From NCBI RefSeq assembly GCF_001593285.1, contig NZ_CP012529.1, positions 2,666,001-2,730,000 of the forward strand: 64,000 nucleotides of DNA, in the 5' to 3' direction. Numbering within the stretch: position 1 is the stretch's first letter; each line of letters begins with the position of its first letter. Positions 18,323 to 28,610 of this stretch are shown piece after piece. Under the pieces are notes generated by a model that searched no databases, was not told the DNA's origin, and saw nothing but the letters and a program-made list of their open reading frames with translations. Made by a program: the position numbers and the translations under genes. Origin of the DNA: Psychrobacter sp. P2G3. GTDB lineage: Bacteria > Pseudomonadota > Gammaproteobacteria > Pseudomonadales > Moraxellaceae.

Positions 18323-19873
18323 TTAAAAACGCGTTTTAAACTTTTTTGGCGCTTGGTTTTCCATCTCTTGCATCTGCTTTTGCATCTCTTCAGTGCTAGG
18401 CATATTATTAGGATCAAGTCCCATTTGCTTCGCCATTTGTTGCGGGTTCACATCTTTAGGACCGCCTTGCTGACCGCCGCCGCCAAATAAAGGACCGCCG
18501 CCCCCAGCTCCGCCACCGCCACCGCCCATTAACCCTTGCATAGACTTCATCATCTTACTGATGCCTTCAGGCTTGGATATCATTTTCATCATTTTTGCCA
18601 TTTGCTTGTGCTGCTTGAGCAAACGGTTGACGTCTTGGATCTCACGCCCCGAGCCTGCAGCAATACGACGCTTGCGACTAGGGTTAATCTTATCAGGATT
18701 CTGACGCTCAAATGGGGTCATAGAATTAATTAACGCTTCCATTTCACGGACTTTTTCTTCAGGTTTAGCGTCTTCGACAGCTTTTTGCATATCCGAACCG
18801 CCCATGCCTGGCATTTTATCAAGGAAGCCCGACATACCGCCCATATTTTTCATCTGCTGGAACTGAGTCAATAGATCCTCAAGGTCGAAGTCGCCGCCCT
18901 TTTGCATCTTTTTCGCCATTTTTTCGGCTTTATCACGGTCGATTTTTTGTTCGACTTCTTCAACCAGACTCAGTACGTCACCCATACCAAGAATACGCTG
19001 GGCAATACGCTCAGGATGGAATAGCTCTAAGGCGTCGAGTTTTTCACCGCGACCTAAGAACTTAATCGGCTTACCTGTGATAGCGCGTACAGAAAGCGCT
19101 GCACCGCCGCGAGCATCACCGTCAGTCTTAGTTAAGATAACACCCGTCAATGGCAACGCATCGTTAAAGGCTTTGGCAGTATTGGCTGCATCTTGACCTG
19201 TCATGGCATCAACCACAAACAGTGTCTCGGATGGATTAACCGCAGCGGTTAACGCCTTAATCTCATCCATCATGGTCTCATCGATAGCTAGACGACCCGC
19301 CGTATCAATAATCAAGATGTCTTGGTATTGAATTTTTGCTTCTTCGATAGCGCGTAGGGCGATATCAATTGGGTTCTCGTCGCTACTTGAGTTAACGAAC
19401 TTGGCGTCAACTTGACCGGCTACTTGCTGAAGCTGCTGTATTGCCGCTGGACGATAGACGTCAGCTGAGACCAGCATGACCTTTTTCTTATGGCGCTCTT
19501 GTAGATATTTGGCCAGTTTACCTGCAGTGGTGGTTTTACCCGCACCTTGCAGACCCGCTAATAAATACACGACAGGAGGCTTACCCGTCATCTCAAGCTG
19601 CTGATTAGCACTGCCCATCATTTCGGTCAGCTCATCGTGGACAATCTTTACAAACGCCTGACCTGGAGCTAATTCTTTTAGCACCTCAGCACCAAGCGCC
19701 TGCTCTTTAACGCGTTTCACGAAATCGCGAGTGACCGGTAGCGCCACGTCGGCTTCTAACAACGCCATACGCACTTCACGTAGCGTGTCTTTGATATTGT
19801 CTTCAGTCAGTTGCCCCGTGCCGGCGATATTGCGTAGGCTCGACGATAGACGTTCTGTTAAGGTATCAAACAT
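18323..19873 (-). CDS. ffh: Signal recognition particle protein Ffh
   Basis: The GTPase subunit of SRP, binding 4.5S RNA and hydrophobic signal sequences to target membrane proteins to FtsY. NG domain: P-loop GLQGAGKT (107-114), DTAGRLAIDE, TKTDGDARGG. The M domain after about residue 300 contains the RNA-binding helix-turn-helix (SRKRRIAAGSG). At 516 residues it is longer than E. coli Ffh (453), largely through a Gly-rich linker (GGGGGGAGGGGPLFGGGGQQ) and a Met/Gln-rich C-terminus. It is divergent from the ypjD-like gene, the same arrangement as in other gammaproteobacteria. Confidence 0.97.
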   Translation of the reverse strand: MFDTLTERLSSSLRNIAGTGQLTEDNIKDTLREVRMALLEADVALPVTRDFVKRVKEQALGAEVLKELAPGQAFVKIVHDELTEMMGSANQQLEMTGKPPVVYLLAGLQGAGKTTTAGKLAKYLQERHKKKVMLVSADVYRPAAIQQLQQVAGQVDAKFVNSSSDENPIDIALRAIEEAKIQYQDILIIDTAGRLAIDETMMDEIKALTAAVNPSETLFVVDAMTGQDAANTAKAFNDALPLTGVILTKTDGDARGGAALSVRAITGKPIKFLGRGEKLDALELFHPERIAQRILGMGDVLSLVEEVEQKIDRDKAEKMAKKMQKGGDFDLEDLLTQFQQMKNMGGMSGFLDKMPGMGGSDMQKAVEDAKPEEKVREMEALINSMTPFERQNPDKINPSRKRRIAAGSGREIQDVNRLLKQHKQMAKMMKMISKPEGISKMMKSMQGLMGGGGGGAGGGGPLFGGGGQQGGPKDVNPQQMAKQMGLDPNNMPSTEEMQKQMQEMENQAPKKFKTRF

Positions 19874-20348
19874 AAATAACTCTCAATTAAACAATTAAAA
19901 TATTTTTATAAAAAGGCTTCTTGTTAAGGTATATGCAGTCAAAAAGCACTTTATTAAAGATGGATTAAACAAAATGGTTTAGGGTATCGCACATTTACAT
20001 CGAATATGATTTATCTAAAAATGATTGACTATCAATACTATAGCGTAATTTCCGCTAAGACTTTAGACGCATTTGGCTTTAATCTAATGCATTGACAGCC
20101 ATATTAATACGGTTAAACAAATACTGTTATATAAATACCGCTATATAAACTGTTACCTATTGAGTGGCTTATATAAACCTTTATAGGTAGTTGCTGCCTC
20201 ATAATGAATAACTATTTATGATCTTAGCATCTATGAATAATAATAGAGATGATTCTCAACTAGCCTTCATTTTATGATAGATTGGACGATTATTCTAATA
20301 ATACCACTTTAGCGTTAAATTGAGCGGCGATTTTGCGCTCATTATGGG
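19874..20348. other. Gene-free divergent intergenic region, 475 bp
   Basis: Separates divergent ffh and the cytochrome c assembly gene and must hold both promoters. A short imperfect repeat with the core TATATAAA lies at about 20117-20183. I could not single out a promoter pair with confidence. Confidence 0.5.
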
Positions 20349-21155
20349 ATGAGGCTTTTACCTGTGCACCTTGCGTTCATAATTGCTAGTATGGCTTATA
20401 TAGCAGTCAGTATCCATATCAGTTGGGCATTGACGAAGAGCAACCCTATTCATAAAGGCTTAAGCCTTGGCTTACTGGTCGTCGGTATGCTCGCACATGC
20501 CGCCCTATTATATCCGTATGTGGTTACGTTATATGGGCTAAATTTTAACTTATTTAACATAATCAGCCTAATTAGTCTGTTTTTCTTGTTTTTCTATGTA
20601 CTCTTCTGTCTGTACCGTCCTATTCTTAGTCTAGGTATCCTAGCTGCACCGACTGCGCTTATTGGTATGACAGTGGGCTATGTTGGCCGCGCACCTTATC
20701 AGCCACTAACTGATGTCAGCATCGGTCTTGAAGCGCATATTCTATTATCACTTGCTGCCTACTGTGTGCTGCTGATGGCTGCAGTGCAAGCGCTATTTTT
20801 GCGTCTGCAAATTCGTGAGCTTAAGCATCATACCATCCATCGTTTTTGGGTCAATAAACTACCGCCTCTACAAAGTATGGAGAGCTTATTATTCGATATG
20901 ATATTGGTAGGCTTTATACTACTTAGCATCGCGCTGGGAATTGGCTTTATCTATGTAGAAGACTTGATGGCGCAGCATATTGTGCATAAGACGGTATTTA
21001 GCATGTTATCTTGGTTGCTATTTGGCATACTGTTGATAGGAAATTGGCGCGCTGGCTGGCGTGGCAAACGTGCGGCTAATATTACTTTCTATGCCTTTAT
21101 CTTATTAGCAATTGGCTTTGTCGGTAGCAAGTTTGTCTTAGAGCTAGTGTTATAG
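20349..21155 (+). CDS. Cytochrome c assembly protein, CcsA/CcmC-like (YpjD/CorE family)
   Basis: A 268-residue protein with eight predicted membrane helices of the heme-handling CcmC/CcsA superfamily. Conserved His residues typical of the family are visible in GLEAHILLSLAAY and MAQHIVHKTVFSMLSW. In other gammaproteobacteria the homologue beside ffh is YpjD (CorE), of unclear role, so a general heme/cytochrome assembly label is an inference. Start alternatives are ATG 20349 and GTG 20364. Confidence 0.87.
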   Translation: MRLLPVHLAFIIASMAYIAVSIHISWALTKSNPIHKGLSLGLLVVGMLAHAALLYPYVVTLYGLNFNLFNIISLISLFFLFFYVLFCLYRPILSLGILAAPTALIGMTVGYVGRAPYQPLTDVSIGLEAHILLSLAAYCVLLMAAVQALFLRLQIRELKHHTIHRFWVNKLPPLQSMESLLFDMILVGFILLSIALGIGFIYVEDLMAQHIVHKTVFSMLSWLLFGILLIGNWRAGWRGKRAANITFYAFILLAIGFVGSKFVLELVL

Positions 21156-21170
21156 AGTGAGCGTCACAGT

Positions 21171-21205
21171 CGGTCAGCATAAATCATAAACGATATTGCT
21201 GACCG
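21171..21205. terminator. Hairpin between convergent ypjD-like gene and purU
   Basis: Arms CGGTCAGCA (21171-21179) and TGCTGACCG (21197-21205), a perfect 9-bp stem with a 17-nt loop. There is no long T tract on either side, so it is a stem-loop 3' end or a weak terminator. Confidence 0.6.
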
Positions 21206-21232
21206 TAACGCTTATTTAATAAGATCTTCTCT

Positions 21233-22162
21233 CTAATTAAAGACCACTGTTTTATTGCCTGTCACAATGACTCGATTTTGCACATGCCAGTTCACTGCGC
21301 GTGCCAATACATTGCGCTCAATATCACGACCAATAGCACGTAATTCTACCACACCCTGACGATGGGTCACACGGTGCACATCCTGCTCAATAATAGGGCC
21401 TTGATCGAGCTCTGCAGTGACGTAATGCGCAGTCGCACCGATAAGCTTAACGCCTTTGTCATACGCCTGACGATAAGGATCTGCTCCGACGAAAGCTGGT
21501 AAGAATGAATGATGAATATTGATAATCTGCATTGGCCAGCGTTCAATGAAATCAGACGATAGTATCTGCATATAGCGTGCTAATACTATTAAGTCGTTAC
21601 CTGCCATCAATTCATCAACTCGCTCTTCCGCCTCAGGTTTATTATCCTTAGTTACCGGTACGTGATGAAAAGGTATACCGAAGTTTTCTACTGCTTGACG
21701 CAGATCTTCATGATTACTTACAACAGAAGTAATCTGGCAATCGAGCAATCCTCGTTGATGACGCCATAACAAATCTAATAATGCATGATCAAACTTCGAT
21801 ACCAAGATACCGACTTTAGTCTTAATCGCATTGTCATGTAGACGCCAAGTCATGTTATGACGCTTGGCAACGGTATGCGCAAAGCTGGCTTCAAAGTTAT
21901 CAATAATTTCGCTCAAACCTTCTAGAACAAACTCTAAACGCATAAAGTACTGTCCACCTTCATGAGCAGTTGAATATTGATCGAGAGTGATAATATTGCC
22001 GCCATAGCGATGAATAAATTCTGATACCGCCTGCACAATACCGGCTTGATCGCGGCATTTGATTAAAAGTGTTGCAGTATCGATAGCAGTAGTAATAGGC
22101 AGCACTTTAGATGCCACTTGAGGTGAGGTTTTTGATAAAGTATTCGTTTCAGTGTCTGACAT
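21233..22162 (-). CDS. purU: Formyltetrahydrofolate deformylase PurU
   Basis: Hydrolyses 10-formyl-THF to formate and THF, supplying formate to PurT and balancing the one-carbon pool. An N-terminal ACT domain (about 28-110, LLIKCRDQAGIVQAVSEFIH) precedes a formyltransferase-fold catalytic domain with KVGILVSKFDHALLDLL, IINIHHSFLPAFVGADPY and the late GATAHYVTAELDQGPIIEQD. The catalytic Asn-His-Asp triad is in place. A 25-residue polar leader precedes the ACT domain. A GGATG site lies 5 nt before the ATG. Confidence 0.95.
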   Translation of the reverse strand: MSDTETNTLSKTSPQVASKVLPITTAIDTATLLIKCRDQAGIVQAVSEFIHRYGGNIITLDQYSTAHEGGQYFMRLEFVLEGLSEIIDNFEASFAHTVAKRHNMTWRLHDNAIKTKVGILVSKFDHALLDLLWRHQRGLLDCQITSVVSNHEDLRQAVENFGIPFHHVPVTKDNKPEAEERVDELMAGNDLIVLARYMQILSSDFIERWPMQIINIHHSFLPAFVGADPYRQAYDKGVKLIGATAHYVTAELDQGPIIEQDVHRVTHRQGVVELRAIGRDIERNVLARAVNWHVQNRVIVTGNKTVVFN

Positions 22163-22315
22163 AATGCATCCAATTTAAGAAGAAAAACTTTCTACCACTA
22201 AGTATTAAAGCCCAGCTTAAAAATCAGCGTTAGCATAGGAATTGGTTATTTTAATCGTTTTTGCAATGTTTTGCTTACTGAGTTGGTTTTTTTTGGTTAT
22301 TTATATTACCAATAC

Positions 22316-22344
22316 AAAAACCCCCAACACGAGGGTTGGGGGTT
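22316..22344 (-). terminator. Terminator of the giant lipoprotein gene
   Basis: Arms CCCCCAAC (22321-22328) and GTTGGGGG (22335-22342), extended by AA/TT. Read on the minus strand it is followed by TTTTTG. Confidence 0.9.
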
Positions 22345-22384
22345 CGTTCTAAATGCTAGTCTTCTGAATAAAGATTATAAACCA

Positions 22385-25300
22385 TTATTCAACTTTAATA
22401 ACTTTAGAAAACCTAACTCCATTACTACCTACACTAACAACAGAGCCCAAACTAAAGGCTTGATTAAAGTCAACTGAATAGAACGGATGATTCGCACCAT
22501 TATCTGTCTTAGCTTCTCTACCAATAGAAATCGTATAATTTTGACTATTTTTCGAACTAGATAACAAACTAACTGCTGTATAACCGTTGCTTCCTATTCT
22601 TTCGTCAACCTCAATATTCATACTACTTACACACTCTACGCCCCCATCGCCAAATGGACTAGTAGCGCCAATCCATGGCGACTCTACATTTGAGCCATTA
22701 ATAGATTTATCACTCTCTGCAAATGGAAGTCTGTAATAAATACTTTGCTTATTTTCACTACCATTTAAGAAAGTAGTGGCATCAAAACGTACTTTGACCC
22801 AGTTTGAGTAGCGCATTGGATAGCGAATACTAAAGTCAGCGCGACCTTCTTCGTTAGTAATAAAGGTATAACCATCATCTGATACCGTACCACCGATAAT
22901 AGCGACTGGATTGATAGTATCAAGTATACCGTTGCCATTAAGATCTTGGTTTTTATCTAAGGTGTAATTGTAGTTTGGATCTTTATCAAACGTAAAGTTA
23001 TAATTTGGATCATCTTCGCTATTAATCCAGTCTGACTCAAATTGAATTAACTCTTTATCTTCCTTAACTAAAGGATCCGGTGTGGTTATAACACCGTTGT
23101 TATCAGTCGTCTCTCTTCCTTGGAAGGTCACGGTACTGTTTAGCAGACACACCTTACCTTGTGCATAATCAGTCGCATAAGACTTAATTGACACTTCTTG
23201 ATTAGGTACCGAACGACCTGAACCATCCATGACAGATATAGAACCACGTACCGTATAATAGATATCGTCCGATGATAGTTTATTAGCAAAGGCCAAAGTG
23301 GTATATACAGCCTCTTGTGACACAGTGATAGTCGTAGTCTTCACCCCTATATTTGCATTGTCTTGTAATAAACGTGCGTTGATTACAATACCGCCTATAG
23401 GTGAGCTAGCATTGGCTGTATAAACCACACGTGCTTCACCTTTACGGTCTGTTATGGCAGTAGCAGCAGACAAGCGCCCTGCTGACGAGTCTGACGCACG
23501 GCTAAATACGACGGTTTGACCTTCGACAGGCACATCATTTTTATCTTTTACCGTTGCGACTACTTCGGTACTCGTACCTGGAGTGATAACTGATTTCACC
23601 GCTTGGAATAACATTTTAGCAGGTGTGGTGGCACGGAAACGTGCATCAACTGTCGCACGATAGCGCGGCTCACCGTTTGGTAGTGTTTCACCCAATACAG
23701 TCGCCTGTAGTGCAGTAATACCAGCAAGCTCTGATGTTAAGGTAACAGGTATTGTAACGATATTGCCACTTATATCAGTGACGGCAATGGTTTTAGTAAC
23801 GATGACATTATTACTATCAGCACTTCCACTAGCAAATTTACCTAGTGTCGTTTGAACCTCAACTTGCTTACCGATTAATTCAGCTGCTTGAGCAGCTGTA
23901 TCACGACGTATCTGAACATTGATAGTATGTGCTTTATTAACATCATAAACGTCTTTGATATCGATAAAGCTGATGCCTGCTTGTGAGACTTTGATTAGCT
24001 CAATACTATTTAGACTACGTTGAGTATTGATACTATTTTCACCCAAAGCGCGAGCAAATACACGTAAATTACCATTGCTATCAAAGCTCAAATCAGCTTC
24101 GTTAACATTAAATACTGCTTTACCATCTGCATTGCTAATAGCAGTCGCACTAGAGTGGATAACATCACCGTTCGCGTCGACTAACTCCATACCAGCATTG
24201 GCAATGGCACGGCCTGCACCATCTACTAATGTGGTCGTGATAGTAGTAGAAGCGCCATCTTTTAGATTAGCTTCTGTAGCTGCAATAGTAATTTCTGTAC
24301 CGATAGCTGATAAGCTTAATGACTTCTCTTCACGCACTTGCATGCTGACTTTGCCATCTGCATCGTATTGTGGCGTAACGATTTTGGCATTGATTACAAC
24401 ACTATGATTTAAACGAGCGTTCACACTGCTAGCAGCGAGCAGCACACCAACATTTATTAAACCATCAGCATCAGTTGTTACCATGCTTGGGGTTGTTAGA
24501 GCAGCACCGCTGGCTTCTAAATTTTCAATACTTAACTGTACAGGGACACCTGCCAAAATACCACCCTTGCTGTCAGTGACACGGAAGGTAGCAGTAGTCT
24601 GATCACCACCAGTGTTAAGAGTAGGTTTGTCAGAAGAAACTAATAGCTGGTAACTATCAATCGTGGCAGTATCTACTGCTACGATATAGTTCTGTATCAA
24701 ATCAATGTTTTCAGCCGTGGTAGTGGTAGCCGTTAGCTTGATACCCGCTTCTAGAATCGCTTGGTTGACTTTAGCATCGTCTATAAGCGTGAGATCAAAG
24801 GTTGCTACGCCGTCACCATTAGTTGTAGCGATGTTATTACTAATAGTCACGCCAGTTTTGATAGGATCATTAACATTTAAACGAACTTCGCGATTGCCGA
24901 TACTACCGTCGTTATTAGCAACTCGTACAAAGACTTTAAATGTATCGCCTTTAGTGTTGACGACTTTATTAGCACCAATGGTTAAGTTTTCTTGTGTACC
25001 GTCGGCAGTTGGTCTAACTGTTGCGACACTACTGGCTTGAGTTACGATAGTATTGTTTCTGTCAGCAGCAGATAGTGCTATAGCGAAACTGTTTCCAATA
25101 GCATCTTTTTGTGCATCAGTGAGATTGTTTGGCGCGGCGATAGTAAAGGTAGCGCGACCCGAATTATCAGTGATTTGCGAGCTACTCGATACAAGTGTGA
25201 TACCTTGACTAGCTACAGCAGCTGGTAAAGCTAGAAATACTTTTTGTCCGGCAACAATATTATCAGCCTTATCTTGTGCCGTCACTACGATTTGGGTCTC

Positions 25301-28126
25301 ACCACCATTTAAATTAAGCGGATTTGACTGATCGTTGATTAACGAGATCACAGCAGACATAGACTTTACTTGAATCTTAACTTGCTGAGTCTTATTAGTT
25401 AAGGTCTCAGTTAACGTTGCCGTTAATAATTGCTTACTTAGCGCATCTCTTTCTGCATCAGATAAGCCGTTTTCTACAATGACCTCAAAGTTAACAACAC
25501 CATTACTATCAGTATTGGCAGTAATACTTCCCGACCCTGCCTGTCCATTGACTATTAGCAACCTTGCTAACGCTTTGTTATCTAAAACGAAGCTGACAGG
25601 TTGATTAGCAATCAAAGTCTTATTAGTTTGATTGCTAAGCTGAGCCTGAATAAGTGTATTATCACCCATGTTATTAAGTTGATAGTCGACTTGATTACCA
25701 GTGTCATTATTAGTGTTTAAGATATTTAAGGCTACACTTGGTGTAGTGAGCTGCACCTTTTGTGCTTGTTCATACGTAACACCGTTTTCCACATAAGACA
25801 GTTGATAGCTAATACCTCTATTTTTAAGGTCAGCACGCTCAGTGATTGTTAAGTCAGCTGGTACATTTATAGTAAATACCACCTGACCATTAAAATCTGT
25901 ATTTTGAGTAATTGGGGTAACAGTAACACCATAAGTGTCAGCTAAATTATCTAGCTTGATCGTTACTTGTTGGTCTCTAATAGCTTGAGTAACATCCTGC
26001 TTAGAAACCAATTTAACATTAACTTGACCGGTACCACCTAACTGACTAATACTTGGGTTAATAATAGAACCAAATTGAATACTAGTAGCTGGCCGTTTAA
26101 TATCAATTTTCTGATTAATTTTAGATTGTGTACCATCATTATCAGTCAAAACCGCTGTGTAGTTAATACCCGATTGAATCAGTGCATCACGTTGCAATAG
26201 AGTTAGGTTTGGATTTATCTGGATAGTGAATGATGCCATACCTGCATTATTGGTCATCTGTTCATTACCAACAATAGTGACTCCTTGAGCATTGTCAAGA
26301 ATGAGTTTCACTACTCTGTCGTTAGCAGCACTGCCATCCATACGCTTACCAGAAAGCTGTAATGTGAACTCATTATTTAACGGGGTAATGACGCTGGGTA
26401 ACGTACCTAAAAGTGAAAGCGTAATATCACTCTTACCAATGTCTGAACCTATTGTAATAGGCTGACTGCTAACACTGCTACCAGCACCTGAGGCCTCAGT
26501 GGCAGTAGCTGTTAATATAAAACTACTTGTTTTTTCTAGTTTTTCTTTTTGTGATACAGTCAAACCTGTTGGAACAACAACAGTATAACTAACCATACCC
26601 TTGGCATCAGTATTCTGCTCAGCAGCTCCATTAAATGTTAGCAAACGTGCATCTGTTAAAATCTTTGGTAAACTAGCAGTTACCTTTTGATTAGCAATAG
26701 CACCACCATTTTTATCATTCACACGAAAGCTAATTACCGCTGTACCACCTGAACTTGAAAGCTGTTTTTTACTGCTATTATCGAAGCTAATGTCATATTT
26801 TGCAGTTGGGATTTCAACCATACTTTTAACATTTTTTGCTGTGGTAGAACGATTAGGCTCAGATAAAACCACAGTGTAGCTAACGCCCTTTTCTACAATT
26901 TCTTTGCGCTGAGCTGCAGTAAGTGTAGGTGCTACAATTAGACTGACAACTGCTTTCCCTGTTGTATCAAAGGTAAAAGCCTCTGTGCTAAGCTTAACTC
27001 CAGTAACTGCATTATTAAGTTTGATTGTCCCTTTTGCCCCATTAATAGAGGTTGGTACTTTAGAGTTTTTAGCAGTTGCCGTGATAGTCAGTGACTTCTC
27101 ATCTCCATAGGCATTAAGCACTACGTCCCTACCTTTCACATCTAAGACATAATCAGAGATAGGCAACGCTACAGTTAAGTTATCCGTTTCTTGCTTAGTA
27201 GCACCATTTTGCTCTTGGATACTGATTGCGTATGCAATACCTTCACCTTGTAGCAATGCATCACGCTCAGCTTTCGAAAGATTTTCATCTATTTTAATGC
27301 TGAAAGTTGCAATACCATCCGCATTTGTGACTTTACTACTGCCACCTACGATAGAGATGCCTTTGATATTATCAATACCTAGCCCAACTTTGACGTCTTG
27401 AACACGGGCACCCTTACTATTTTTGGCAATGACACTGAGTGTCGCTGTATCACCATATACATTTAAGACATTATTGGAGACCGAGCTAGTAGTCAACGAA
27501 GTACTTATATCAAGCTTACTTTCAATAACTTGAGTACCACCACCGCTGCCTTTCCTATTTACCGAAACCTTTAACTCCTGCGGTGCGACCGAAGTGCCAT
27601 CCGCTTTGTTAGCAGTCGCCACTAGAGTAAAACCATTGGCTATCAGCTTATCTTTATCAGCAACTGCTTGCGGATTGAGCTTTAATGCATATACCGCGTT
27701 ACCATCATTGTCGGTAGTCTGGGTACTCTGACCTTCGATAGTGATACCGTTATTTTCAGAATCTACTACTTTTAGAGTCACGGCTTTACCAACCATCGCT
27801 CCACCAGATACTTTCTCAACAGCTTTAACAGTAACGCTAAAGGCTGCTTGCTCATCAGATAACTCAATGATAGTAGGCGCTGTGTTCAGTTTTTGAATAA
27901 AGAAGTCCGGCTCAACGTCTGGCACTTGTTCATCGCCACCAGCATTGCCATTACCGCCAGTACCACCACCTGTTCCAGGTTGCGTAACACCTAAATCAGG
28001 TGCAGGTGCAACAGAATCTACTGTGTCACCATCGCCACCCCCACCACAACCTGCTAAAGCCAATGCGCAAGTCAAAGATGTAAATTGGAACAGCTTAGAA
28101 GTAAAAGGTAGCGGGCTATATGACAT
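22385..28126 (-). CDS. Giant lipoprotein with about 13 tandem Ig-like (Big_1/invasin-type) modules
   Basis: 1913 residues. The signal peptide has lipobox LAGC (Cys27), followed by a Gly/Asp/Pro-rich spacer to about residue 75. Then come about 13 modules of 100-125 residues with the invasin-like pattern (an inner strand such as VTLKVVD, then TDNDGNAVY or TNADGIATF, then a closing strand). Modules 1-9 share an extra segment near their end, of the form NLTxxQRDALxxxGIxYT. The C-terminal 340 residues differ: a 10-residue tandem repeat (about 1706-1725, DPNYNFTFDK/DPNYNYTLDK) adjoins a Ca-binding-like loop, DLNGNGILD. Likely a surface adhesin or surface-layer stalk; no autotransporter or sortase signal is visible. 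A GGAG site is 8 nt before the ATG. Confidence 0.92.
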   Translation of the reverse strand: MSYSPLPFTSKLFQFTSLTCALALAGCGGGGDGDTVDSVAPAPDLGVTQPGTGGGTGGNGNAGGDEQVPDVEPDFFIQKLNTAPTIIELSDEQAAFSVTVKAVEKVSGGAMVGKAVTLKVVDSENNGITIEGQSTQTTDNDGNAVYALKLNPQAVADKDKLIANGFTLVATANKADGTSVAPQELKVSVNRKGSGGGTQVIESKLDISTSLTTSSVSNNVLNVYGDTATLSVIAKNSKGARVQDVKVGLGIDNIKGISIVGGSSKVTNADGIATFSIKIDENLSKAERDALLQGEGIAYAISIQEQNGATKQETDNLTVALPISDYVLDVKGRDVVLNAYGDEKSLTITATAKNSKVPTSINGAKGTIKLNNAVTGVKLSTEAFTFDTTGKAVVSLIVAPTLTAAQRKEIVEKGVSYTVVLSEPNRSTTAKNVKSMVEIPTAKYDISFDNSSKKQLSSSGGTAVISFRVNDKNGGAIANQKVTASLPKILTDARLLTFNGAAEQNTDAKGMVSYTVVVPTGLTVSQKEKLEKTSSFILTATATEASGAGSSVSSQPITIGSDIGKSDITLSLLGTLPSVITPLNNEFTLQLSGKRMDGSAANDRVVKLILDNAQGVTIVGNEQMTNNAGMASFTIQINPNLTLLQRDALIQSGINYTAVLTDNDGTQSKINQKIDIKRPATSIQFGSIINPSISQLGGTGQVNVKLVSKQDVTQAIRDQQVTIKLDNLADTYGVTVTPITQNTDFNGQVVFTINVPADLTITERADLKNRGISYQLSYVENGVTYEQAQKVQLTTPSVALNILNTNNDTGNQVDYQLNNMGDNTLIQAQLSNQTNKTLIANQPVSFVLDNKALARLLIVNGQAGSGSITANTDSNGVVNFEVIVENGLSDAERDALSKQLLTATLTETLTNKTQQVKIQVKSMSAVISLINDQSNPLNLNGGETQIVVTAQDKADNIVAGQKVFLALPAAVASQGITLVSSSSQITDNSGRATFTIAAPNNLTDAQKDAIGNSFAIALSAADRNNTIVTQASSVATVRPTADGTQENLTIGANKVVNTKGDTFKVFVRVANNDGSIGNREVRLNVNDPIKTGVTISNNIATTNGDGVATFDLTLIDDAKVNQAILEAGIKLTATTTTAENIDLIQNYIVAVDTATIDSYQLLVSSDKPTLNTGGDQTTATFRVTDSKGGILAGVPVQLSIENLEASGAALTTPSMVTTDADGLINVGVLLAASSVNARLNHSVVINAKIVTPQYDADGKVSMQVREEKSLSLSAIGTEITIAATEANLKDGASTTITTTLVDGAGRAIANAGMELVDANGDVIHSSATAISNADGKAVFNVNEADLSFDSNGNLRVFARALGENSINTQRSLNSIELIKVSQAGISFIDIKDVYDVNKAHTINVQIRRDTAAQAAELIGKQVEVQTTLGKFASGSADSNNVIVTKTIAVTDISGNIVTIPVTLTSELAGITALQATVLGETLPNGEPRYRATVDARFRATTPAKMLFQAVKSVITPGTSTEVVATVKDKNDVPVEGQTVVFSRASDSSAGRLSAATAITDRKGEARVVYTANASSPIGGIVINARLLQDNANIGVKTTTITVSQEAVYTTLAFANKLSSDDIYYTVRGSISVMDGSGRSVPNQEVSIKSYATDYAQGKVCLLNSTVTFQGRETTDNNGVITTPDPLVKEDKELIQFESDWINSEDDPNYNFTFDKDPNYNYTLDKNQDLNGNGILDTINPVAIIGGTVSDDGYTFITNEEGRADFSIRYPMRYSNWVKVRFDATTFLNGSENKQSIYYRLPFAESDKSINGSNVESPWIGATSPFGDGGVECVSSMNIEVDERIGSNGYTAVSLLSSSKNSQNYTISIGREAKTDNGANHPFYSVDFNQAFSLGSVVSVGSNGVRFSKVIKVE
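22952..23011 (-). repeat. 30-bp tandem duplication inside the giant lipoprotein gene
   Basis: Two imperfect 30-bp units (22952-22981 and 22982-23011) encoding DPNYN-F/Y-T-F/L-DK twice. They lie immediately before the Ca-loop-like segment in the protein. Confidence 0.75.
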
Positions 28127-28392
28127 TTTTTGGACTCCGAATCAGCAATGATGTATTCGAGAAGATAAGCAAGAATCGTTCCCAATCTACAAATATATGA
28201 GCAAAAGTAGATAAGGTTACCGTATGTTTACTATATATATAAAGTGTATTAAATTTCTAACAGCAACTTTACTGACTTTTGTTATAAGTTACAACTAAAA
28301 ATTATACCTACGGGTTAAGTAATCGATGACATACGAACGTAGATTCAGGGTATAATAGGTGACTTTTATGACGACGATTATCACAAAATAAT

Positions 28393-28421
28393 TTGAATGT
28401 TTACTGATTTTATGGTATAAA
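28393..28421 (+). promoter_or_regulatory. Promoter of rpmB-rpmG
   Basis: TTGAAT (28393-28398), a 17-bp spacer, and extended -10 TGGTATAAA (core 28416-28421). Predicted start near 28428, giving a leader of about 180 nt before rpmB. The remaining part of the 484-bp gap (28127-28392) must hold the lipoprotein gene's promoter, but I cannot point to it. Confidence 0.75.
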
Positions 28422-28610
28422 TGTCGGCTTTAAAATTTTCTGAATTGGTCAGTCTGTTATTTGCCTTTAGATGACAGCGAAAACCAGCTCAACCTTCATA
28501 TAGTTTTGTTTGGTGCAATGGTGCCGCTTGCTGTGTCCATGCCGCAAATACGCGCAACTTGCCCAGACTGGTATGAGAATCCCTCATACCTCATAGATCA
28601 GGAGTTCGCC

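Noticed and set aside
24027..24407. 126-residue antisense ORF inside the giant lipoprotein gene
   Set aside because: Lies wholly opposite a clear coding frame, without start signals or known motif.
28461..28610. N-terminal extension of L28
   Set aside because: Universal start and a strong AGGAG site place the real start at 28611.
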